A DNA stretch of 64,000 nt from Bradyrhizobium sp. AT1 (GTDB taxonomy: Bacteria; Pseudomonadota; Alphaproteobacteria; Rhizobiales; Xanthobacteraceae): positions 6,924,999-6,988,998 of the forward strand of contig NZ_JXDL01000001.1 in NCBI RefSeq assembly GCF_001590795.1, read 5' to 3'. Each line of letters starts with the position of its first letter. The stretch's first letter is position 1. The position numbers were made by a program, and so were the translations under genes. The notes under the pieces were generated by a model. It saw nothing but the letters and a program-made list of their open reading frames with translations. It ran no database searches and had not been told where the DNA came from. Below are positions 8,973 through 16,400 of the stretch, in pieces.

Positions 8973-9068
8973 GCACAATAGTCCCGTAGCTCCCTTGCAT
9001 GCGCGTGGTCGCCTTGGAAGATCGGTTCGTGCATTATTGAGGCCCATTCTCAGAGAGACGAGATAGAA

Positions 9069-9731
9069 ATGACTGGCGCGACCGAAAAAGTCTGGGTGAG
9101 CGACTGCTTTCTGGACGCTTCGATCATATCGAAATTCAACCTGAATCCGGACGACGAAGGCAAGGACTACTGGAAAGACACGGAATTTCGGGAAGAACTG
9201 GATCGTTTGGACAAGCTCATGCGCAAGCACGAGGCCGGCGGTACATTGACGGAAGCGGAGCGTCCAACACGAGCTCACCCGAGGTACAGGGAGCTCCGCT
9301 TTAAGAAGCTGCCTCATTTCTTTCGCGTCAATGCATTCATCGTCGTGTCCTCCGATTTCGCGGAGGTCCTCCGCGGCTTCGATCTTGGAAGGGGTGGCTT
9401 GTCGAAGATCGAGCTCTACCAGGGCAACCGAACCGAACTGGTACCGGGTGATTGGTATTTTCTGAATCTCGGATGTCAGAAGCAGACCTTCCGTCCCGAC
9501 CGCTCCACTGGTGGATTTAGCCATCCAGAGCTGTGGCCGAAGGATAAGTGGATGGTTAGTCATCCCAAAGACAGCGATATTGCGGTCAGCGCGTCGGCGC
9601 TTGAAGGTTGTGATCTCTGGACTGACACTGCGCTTGACGGGGCGCTGTTCTTGAGCGGTCGGCTGGAAGCGGCGCTGAAAGTGGCCAAGCTCACCCGCAA
9701 TCTGCGGCGAGCGAAATGCACCATCGTGTAG
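9069..9731 (+). CDS. Imm11/DUF1629-type immunity protein (copy 3)
   Basis: A 220-aa soluble protein beginning MTGATEKVWVSDCF. It has a charged insertion (residues about 28-70, rich in Glu, Lys and Arg), then the family core LPHFFRVNAFIVVSSDFAEVLRGFDLGRGG, the PGDWYFLNLG strand, and SDIAVSASALEGCDLWTDT near the C terminus. It is clearly related to the proteins at 6394, 7202 and 10045 but not a recent copy of any. A stretch of hlyC 3' end precedes it. Cytoplasmic toxin neutralisation is inferred from the family; no toxin partner is adjacent. Confidence 0.76.
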   Translation: MTGATEKVWVSDCFLDASIISKFNLNPDDEGKDYWKDTEFREELDRLDKLMRKHEAGGTLTEAERPTRAHPRYRELRFKKLPHFFRVNAFIVVSSDFAEVLRGFDLGRGGLSKIELYQGNRTELVPGDWYFLNLGCQKQTFRPDRSTGGFSHPELWPKDKWMVSHPKDSDIAVSASALEGCDLWTDTALDGALFLSGRLEAALKVAKLTRNLRRAKCTIV

Positions 9732-9801
9732 GGGTGATCATCGGGCTCGGGGCTTGCAGTGACGTTGCACTTGACTCGTGCTGCTGCCGTGCCCGCTCAA
9801 C

Positions 9802-9927
9802 TTCAAGCAGCTGAAGGAGAAGCCGATGCGGATCCATCCGATCGTGAGCCAGTTGGTCGATCCCGCGGTGCTGGAGAAGATGAAGGTGCGGCCGGTCGGG
9901 GAGGCGGGGAAGAAAGCGGATGAGTGA
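9802..9927 (+). pseudogene. Remnant of hlyC 3' end (copy 4, still in frame to a stop)
   Basis: Translation from 9802 gives FKQLKEKPMRIHPIVSQLV, continuing through DPAVLEKMKVRPVGEAGKKADE to a TGA at 9925-9927. DNA similarity to hlyC starts about 15 bases earlier. This copy keeps the frame and a natural end but has no start codon or catalytic part. Confidence 0.85.
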
Positions 9928-10044
9928 GGCCCGGCGAAAGTTTATGGTGTGATGGACCGCGCAGCGTCATAGCTGAAAATTGAACTTCGAGCCGGGCTGG
10001 GACCCGGACGTCCATCATCCGACGGAAGCTGCAAGGAGATTGAG

Positions 10045-10671
10045 ATGACCGCTCAAGTATGGGTCAGCAGGGCTATGCAAGCCTCCATGCTCATCCGGCA
10101 TGTCCACACGGATATTTTCCAGAATGATGAAGCGCGCGCGCTCGAAGGAGAAAGGCGCAACGAGCGTGGCGAATTCGTTCCTGCGGACATGTGCCCCAAG
10201 CGCGTGTGGCTCGAAGCGGATGAGGATCGGCCTATCCCGGATATGTTTTTTGCGGAGGGGCAACCTATCGTCTCCACCCGCGTGGCAGAAATCCTGAGCC
10301 GTTTCGATCTCGGCAATGGGGCGCTCTACCCCGTTGCGGAAGGGGTGTTCCAAAGTGACAACGCGACCCCGATCGCGGGAGCCTATTTCTCCTGGATATT
10401 CGGAAGCACGAAGAGCGCATTTCTTGAAGCCCACTCTCCGACCGCGGAGCCGCTCATGCCAGGCGGGGGGCGTAACCGCTGCGTATTTCCGTTCGCGATG
10501 TCCGACGGCGCGTTCGCAGTGTCTCGCGATGCGCTGAGTGGTCCCGACGTTTGGATCGATCCTCTGCTCCTGAAGTCGATGTTCGTGAGCGGAGCGCTCG
10601 GTGATGCATTGGAGGCCGCGGGCCTTCGCAAAGCGCTTTGCCTTTTCAAGTGTCAGGTCATCCAAGGCTGA
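10045..10671 (+). CDS. Imm11/DUF1629-type immunity protein (copy 4, paralogue of 7202-7825)
   Basis: A 208-aa protein beginning MTAQVWVSRAMQASMLIRHV, sharing most residues with the 7202 gene product, including DMFFAEGQP, RVAEILSRFDLGNGAL, GAYFSWIFG and a C-terminal LFKCQVIQG. It carries a one-residue insertion relative to the paralogue (PGGGRNRC against PGRRDRC). An AAGGAG site sits 6 bases before the ATG. About 80 bp of upstream DNA is also shared with the copy at 7202, so the duplicated unit is spacer plus gene. It is the last immunity-type gene before the intact acyltransferase. Confidence 0.78.
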   Translation: MTAQVWVSRAMQASMLIRHVHTDIFQNDEARALEGERRNERGEFVPADMCPKRVWLEADEDRPIPDMFFAEGQPIVSTRVAEILSRFDLGNGALYPVAEGVFQSDNATPIAGAYFSWIFGSTKSAFLEAHSPTAEPLMPGGGRNRCVFPFAMSDGAFAVSRDALSGPDVWIDPLLLKSMFVSGALGDALEAAGLRKALCLFKCQVIQG

Positions 10672-10676
10672 GCCCG

Positions 10677-10900
10677 TAGGATGGGTTGAGCTCTTCGCGA
10701 AACCCATCGCACTTGTTTTCGTCGTGGATTGACCGCACACGGTCGCAATTTCGTTTCGTTGAATGCTTCTCCTTTCAACTTAATCGCGCGGAGCGGAAGC
10801 TATCCTTGCTGACCGACCGTCTTGAGTCCGATCAAGGTCGCCATTGAAGGGAGCGGTGATCAGCAAGAGATGGGTTTCGCGAGGAGCTCAACCCGTCCTA
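10677..10900. repeat. 224-bp element bounded by 32-bp near-perfect inverted repeats
   Basis: The left arm is 10677-10708 and the right arm 10869-10900. The right arm is the reverse complement of the left with two mismatches in 32. The arms read like a GATGGGTTTCGCG...CTCAACCC intergenic repeat; I recall similar sequences scattered in Bradyrhizobium genomes. The interior has no gene. It could act as a large hairpin ending transcription of the immunity array, or be a small non-autonomous mobile element. Confidence 0.75.
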
Positions 10901-11445
10901 TGGTGCTGGGTCGAACATCGCTTGCCTAGGGTTGGTTCATCGCCCGCCGGCGGCGTTGCTGCGAAAGCGCAAGCTGACAGAATTCGGAGAACGCGCCACC
11001 AGGAGCCTCTTCCTTGGACGGCACGGTGGCAGCAAGTGTCATCGCGGCGACCCATCTCCGAACCTCTAGCACCTGAGGGTTCGTCTCCGGAACCCCCCGC
11101 GTTCTCTCGGCGCTCGTCAATTGGAACAATGCAAAATGGATCGACACATCGCGAAACATTTTTTTGGGCGTATCGCGGTTTCGTCTTGAAGTTGTATCCG
11201 AGTTAACGTTCTATGAATGCCGAAGGAGGGGGCGGTGGGGCTGCGTCCAATCACCTGCGACGGAATTATACATCCGCTACCGTGGCGACCGTCGGTACAA
11301 CCGGAGCGGGTATCGGGCAGATGATGGATTTCTTCTCGTCGGCAAGCGAGCGGTCTGGATGGGCCGCCCGCTGCAGCGGCAGGCCCACGTCCCCAGGGAT
11401 CACGACAAGCCCCATCAAGCGGGCTGAACGCGGGGAACGAGAGCC
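10901..11445. other. Intergenic region upstream of hlyC
   Basis: About 545 bp without a gene I can support. Two short frames (minus 10926-11159; plus 11213-11494) lack a ribosome-binding site and family features. An AT-rich patch around 11155-11215 is the best candidate for a promoter serving hlyC, the 226-aa gene and the giant gene, but I cannot define its elements. Confidence 0.4.
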
Positions 11446-12069
11446 ATGGCAAAGAGCGCAAACGAGACGGCGACCGCCGGCAAGCCGGCGCTGAACGGGA
11501 TCAAGGGCGGGGCCGCGGCCGAGCCCGCGACTGCGAAAGAGCGCGCGCTCGATCCGCAGGTGCTGGCGCAGATCGCCGCGTTCAAGATGCGGATCCAGGC
11601 CGGCGTCGGCGAGGTCGTGCTCGCCATGCTCAACCTGCCGCGCTACCGCAACCAGACCCTGGCCGACGTCATGCACCTCGTCGTCGAGCCGATGACGCGC
11701 GACCGTATCGCCATCGCCAAGGCCGGCGGCGAGGGCAAGGTCGAGGAGACCGCCGGCATCGCTATCTGGGCCAGCGTCTCCGACGAGGTCGACGCCAGGA
11801 TCCGCGAACAGATCCAGGCGCGCGTATTCCCGGTTCGCCTCAAGGCCGAAGACTGGACCAGCGGCGAGACCACCTGGCTGCTCGACGTCATCGCCCCCTC
11901 GCAAAAAGTCGCCACCGCCGTGCTCGCCAACTTCAAGCAGGTGGTGAAGGACAAACCGGTGCGGATCCATCCGATCGTGAGCCAGCTGGTCGATCCCGCG
12001 GTGCTGGAGAAGATGAAGGTGCGGCCGGTGGGGGAGGCGGGGAAAACGGACGAAGATATGGGGAGCTGA
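11446..12069 (+). CDS. hlyC: RTX toxin-activating lysine acyltransferase, HlyC family
   Basis: A 207-aa cytoplasmic enzyme expected to move a fatty-acyl group from acyl-carrier protein to lysines of an RTX protein. Against E. coli HlyC, as I remember it, the segment AEDWTSG (residues 135-141) is identical and WLLDVIAP (144-151) matches WFIDWIAP, so the catalytic Asp92 is kept as Asp147. An ungapped alignment of GEVVLAMLNLPRYRN (55-69) with HlyC puts Tyr67 where the catalytic His23 should be; the nearest His is His77. The N-terminal 40 residues are an Ala/Lys/Glu-rich extension. The gene is high-GC, unlike the DNA after it. Its 3' end recurs in decayed copies at four places upstream. The substrate is presumably the giant protein 0.8 kb downstream. 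Confidence 0.88.
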   Translation: MAKSANETATAGKPALNGIKGGAAAEPATAKERALDPQVLAQIAAFKMRIQAGVGEVVLAMLNLPRYRNQTLADVMHLVVEPMTRDRIAIAKAGGEGKVEETAGIAIWASVSDEVDARIREQIQARVFPVRLKAEDWTSGETTWLLDVIAPSQKVATAVLANFKQVVKDKPVRIHPIVSQLVDPAVLEKMKVRPVGEAGKTDEDMGS

Positions 12070-12172
12070 AGCGATTAGGGGACGAAGCAGGTGGAGTACT
12101 CGGCCGGGCTGCGTAGGCCCAAATGCAGTGGCATTGCGAAACGCAGTGCCTGTTCTTTAGGGGACCTTCGTG

Positions 12173-12850
12173 ATGTCCGATGACATCAACAGCGATCGAT
12201 ACGATCCGACTACGCCCGAGGAGCTCCTCGCATTGGCGAGGCACTTGGCCGCCGACCCGAGCCTGGATGCGATCTTCCAGCGCGTTGGGCTGCACAAGCC
12301 GTTCAACCGAACGACTGATGAATATCACCGTGTCATTGCTAGCCGCGAAGCATTTGCACCTGCTCTGCATGAGCGACTTTGCTCTGCGGACAACACGTTC
12401 CTTGCCGAAGCCCTGGCGAGGCGTCTGCATGCTGGCCTGATATCGTCGGATGTGGACGCGTTGGCCTTTCTCGCTGATCGCATTCGGCACGTTCAAGCTG
12501 AGAGCGCGAGCAGCCGTCTTCTGGAGTCTGAAATCAAAGACATCATGAAGAATCTGCTCGATTCGCCGTTTTTCGAAGAGTTCGAAGGATATCGACGGCG
12601 GAAGGCGGAAGTGATCAAGGCAGATGTCGATCCTTACGAAAATATCGACACGTTCGTGAGCGATCAGCTTTGGATCTACGGGCTTGGTGGGCGAGGTTGG
12701 TCACAAATCCAGCGAATCGTCATCAGCTTTTTGAATCGTCTTTGGTTCGACAAAGTGCTGGATCTGTCGCCACCTACTGTCGAGCGCATGCTTGAATCGC
12801 CAGGCGAGTACCTCTTGCTCGGCGACGACGAACTGCCTCGTAAGGGATAG
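12173..12850 (+). CDS. Unknown 225-aa protein; candidate cognate immunity protein
   Basis: I chose ATG 12173 over the GTG at 12170; AGGGGACC lies about 6 bases in front. The product is a soluble, acidic, mainly helical-looking protein with no signal peptide or membrane segment and no family I recognise; it is not Imm11-like. It ends 8 bp before the start of the giant RTX gene and begins about 100 bp after hlyC, the same spacing as the Imm11 genes have to the hlyC remnants. It and the 5' end of the giant gene share a lower G+C than their surroundings. From position I infer that it protects the producer against the N-terminal module of the giant protein. It could instead be a chaperone for export. 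Confidence 0.7.
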   Translation: MSDDINSDRYDPTTPEELLALARHLAADPSLDAIFQRVGLHKPFNRTTDEYHRVIASREAFAPALHERLCSADNTFLAEALARRLHAGLISSDVDALAFLADRIRHVQAESASSRLLESEIKDIMKNLLDSPFFEEFEGYRRRKAEVIKADVDPYENIDTFVSDQLWIYGLGGRGWSQIQRIVISFLNRLWFDKVLDLSPPTVERMLESPGEYLLLGDDELPRKG

Positions 12851-12858
12851 GAATAGCT

Positions 12859-13400
12859 ATGGCCACGGTCAGCGCAAACAAGTTTGCAGACACGGGTTTC
12901 CTAATCGACGTGTTCTTGGCCGGCGGGCAAAAGGCGCTGGATGCGCTCAGGGACAGCCTTGCTGGTAAAATCTATATCACAACCGAGACCATTGCAGAAT
13001 TAGGAAGATTCACAAAATCAGATGTCAGCGCGCTGATAACTTGGGTCAAGAACTCGGCCAATGTCACCACGATTGCATATACCGATACGGCACTTGGAGC
13101 CGCCAGAGCGGCTAAGGATGCTGCAATAAGGGCCGGCGTAACTGACCTGTCGGCGTTCGAGGCTGCAATCACACAGGCTTCGAAGAATGCTGTCGAGCGA
13201 GCCTACCTAGAGCTGACGACCGGCAAAGCGGTAACGTTCTCAGGCGGAAAAGTGCTGTTAGGCTCCGCTGCGCCGGACGCCGTGGCGGCGATGCGGGGAA
13301 TCACGGGCCCAAACGTCGTACTGTCGAGTGATGGCGTTTTTACCCAATGGCTGAAGAATTCAACGACTAAGGCGACTGGCTTCGCTCCGTTTGGCTTAGT
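12859..13400 (+). other. N-terminal module with PIN-nuclease-like pattern
   Basis: Residues 1-180 of the giant protein. The opening FADTGFLIDVF resembles the first strand of PIN domains (DT..LID), and KIYITTETIAELGRF resembles the second strand with the acidic helix start. TDLSAFEAAITQA resembles the third acidic helix, and NVVLSSDGVF the last strand with its aspartate. Candidate metal ligands are Asp11, Glu47, Asp97 and Asp158. There is a roughly 50-residue insertion before the last block. This is pattern matching only. Confidence 0.45.
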
Positions 13401-16400
13401 CGAAGGCCCAGTGTCGTCGGGTCGATTCTTCAATAATGTGCTGCTTGGTTTGGACGACAGTGCTGCCACAAAGCAACTGGTTAAAGATGCCAACAGGATC
13501 TTGAGGTCGGGAAATTCGATTGGCATTGGATTGAACCAAACCGAGCTTGGGCTCCTGCTAACTGATGCGCAAGTCGAAGCAGCCAAGATCAGCGAAGCCA
13601 TTAAGGCGGGCGCCACGACTAAAGCGTGGTGGAAGTTTGCAGCCAAGGCCGGCGTCGGATTTATTATCGCCAAGAGCGGCCTCATTGGAAATATTGTCGG
13701 AGCGATCGTTACTGCTGCGCAGGCAGAGGAACTAAGAGAAGCAAATAGAATCGACGACGCAAACAAACTCTGGGTCAAATTCATTTTTGAAACGGCGGGC
13801 GGTGTTGCGGGAGCGATCGGCGCGGGCGCGGCCATAGCAGCCGTTTTAAAGGGCAAGGGTGGACTCTACGGAGTTGTTGGAACCATCCTCGGAAGTGTTG
13901 CAGGCGCGGTGCTGGGATCACTCGGCGGAGCCGATCTGGGGGAGTATATCTATAACAACAATAAGGACGCTATAAATTCGTACATCAACAAAATCTATGA
14001 CGCCGTCGATTCATTTAGTTCGAGTTTGGGATCTTTCGACGTCGATGCGAACGCGCTTTTGTTGGCCCAGTTACTGGGTCTTGGTGTTCCGTCTGAAAAT
14101 GCTTCAGATCAGACAGATTTGCTTTTCGCGACCAAGTGGGCTCAGCGTAGCGGATTGGACGGAAATGACGTTCTCTTTGGATACAGCGCCGATTACGTGC
14201 CGGCGGGCGGTCATGTGTTCAAAGATGATCCTGATAGCGAGATCACGCCAGTCGAGTTGCGTATGGTGCTCGACGGAGGAGCGGGTAACGACGCAGTCTT
14301 TGTCGCGGGCGGTGAGCGCGCAATTACAGCGGGGGGCTTGGGCCGGGACTGGATCTACAACCGCTCGATGGGCGGAATCATCTGGGGCGACACCGTCGGC
14401 GGGACCTACGAAAAGCCCGTTCTCGATGCTCAGGGCAATCCAATCCTCAATCCGGACGGTACGCCCAAGACAACACCGACCAAGGTCGAAGATACGGAGG
14501 CCAACGCCGACAATATCTGGTACTCGCCCAACACCATCGTCAAGGACGCGCAGCACCACGACCTCCTCAAGTTCTATGGACTGACTCTCACTGGCGGCAA
14601 CGCCGAGGGCGGCATCGCCGGTCTCGCCGCATTCGGCGGCGTTGGTGCCGTCGTCGGCTACACCAACTTCCTCGCAACGGCTGCTGCAAACGGCGGCAAA
14701 TACGATCCAGCGAAGTCGATCTATTTCGATCATCTGCTGCCGTGGATGACCTATGCGTTCCGGCCCAATTCCCGCGGCGGGCTGGACATGTACGTCACCA
14801 ACCAGTTCGACCAGCTCTTCACGGCTGTCATTGGCGGCACCGCGAGCGACGCCTACAAGGCGCAGCAGGCGCTGGACGCGCAGGGCATTCTGAAAGGCTG
14901 GATGAAGATCGAGAACTTCGATCTCGTCGGCAGCTACATCGGCTTCCAGCAGGGGGAGCTCACCGGCCAAGGCACCTTCGGCATGGTGTTCAAGGCGCCC
15001 AATCCGATCGCCGATCTGATGACGATGCTCGAGCCGCTGCTCGGGATCTACGGCATTGCGATTGCCGCCCAATATGGCGGAAATACCCTCATCGATCAGG
15101 CCGTGACCCTCAGCGCCGCCGCGACGCGTTTTGCGAAGGGCATGAAATGGGCGGACGGCGCCGATCCGCTGGTGATCGATCTCGATGGCGACGGCATCGA
15201 GACGACCGATCTCGGAGTCAGCCAGGTCTATTTCGATATCGACCACGACCTGTTCGCCGAGCGCACGGGCTGGCTCAGCGGGAACGACGGCTTCCTGGTC
15301 CGCGACCTCAACGGCAATGGCGGGATCGATGACATCTCGGAGATGTTCGGCGGCGTCGGACAATCCGGCTTTGCGCAGCTCGCCACGCTGGATTCCAACG
15401 GCGACGGCAAGATCACGGCCGCGGACGTGCTGTGGTCCGAACTCAGGGTATGGCAGGACCTCGATGGCGACGGCATCACCGATGCCGGCGAGCTGAAGAC
15501 GCTCGATCAGCTCGGCATCGTCAGCATCGATCTCGGCGCCACCGCGATCGACATCACCACGCCCGACGGCGCGCGGCTGACCGGCGTCGGCGACATCACA
15601 TTCCAGAGCGGCGCCGTCAGGCACATGTTCGACGCCATCCTGGCCTCGAACGACACCGACACCAGATATGCCGGCGAGGCCGGCCACGCGGCCTGGCAGT
15701 CGGGCTCGACGCTCGACGTCAAGGGCTTTGGGCGGGTGACCAACCTGGCGGTCGCTGCCGCCAACGACATCTCGTTCGGCGAGCTCGTGACGGCCACGGC
15801 GGCGGCGATGACGACGCCGAAGCTGCGCACGCTGGTGGCGCAGGTCGGCGACGTGCTCGGTGCTTGGGGCGAGGCGCTGGAGCAGACGCGTGAGCTGACG
15901 CCGGTGCTGGTCGGCACCGACGCAGGTGGCAAGGCCGTGCTGCTCGACCGCGGCGTCTATGTCGAGGACGGCCAGGGCGGCTACTGGACGCTCGCCTCCG
16001 GCGCGCCGGTACTGAACGCGCAAGGCCAGCCGATCGCGCGCGCCACCATGGAGGACGTACTGGCGCAGGCGGCCGCGTCAGGTGTGACCTGGCGTGTGGA
16101 GCAGACCTGGTCGCCGTCCGACCGCGACGCCGCGCTGACCGATCGCGATGCCGCGCCCTATCTGATGAGCGTCGTCAACGGGCGCGCGGTCATCCTCGAC
16201 TACGGCATCAAGCAGGCCGACGGCAGCTGGAAGCTCGCCTCCGATGCCGCCACCAGCTACGCCAGCAAGGACGCCATCCTCGCGCTCGCCCATCCCACCG
16301 GCACCGAGTGGCGGACCGAGCAGCTCGGCTTCAATCCCTATGCAAATCTCCCCGTCGACAAGATCGGCGTGCGCTTCACCGACGGCATCGCGGTCGACTA

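Noticed and set aside
10926..11159. Minus-strand 77-codon ORF upstream of hlyC
   Set aside because: Composition is plausible but there is no ribosome-binding site, no family and no partner; not enough support.
11213..11494. Plus-strand 93-codon ORF starting MNAEGGGGG and overlapping hlyC
   Set aside because: Runs out of frame into hlyC, ends in an Arg/Pro-rich tail typical of shadow frames and lacks a ribosome-binding site.
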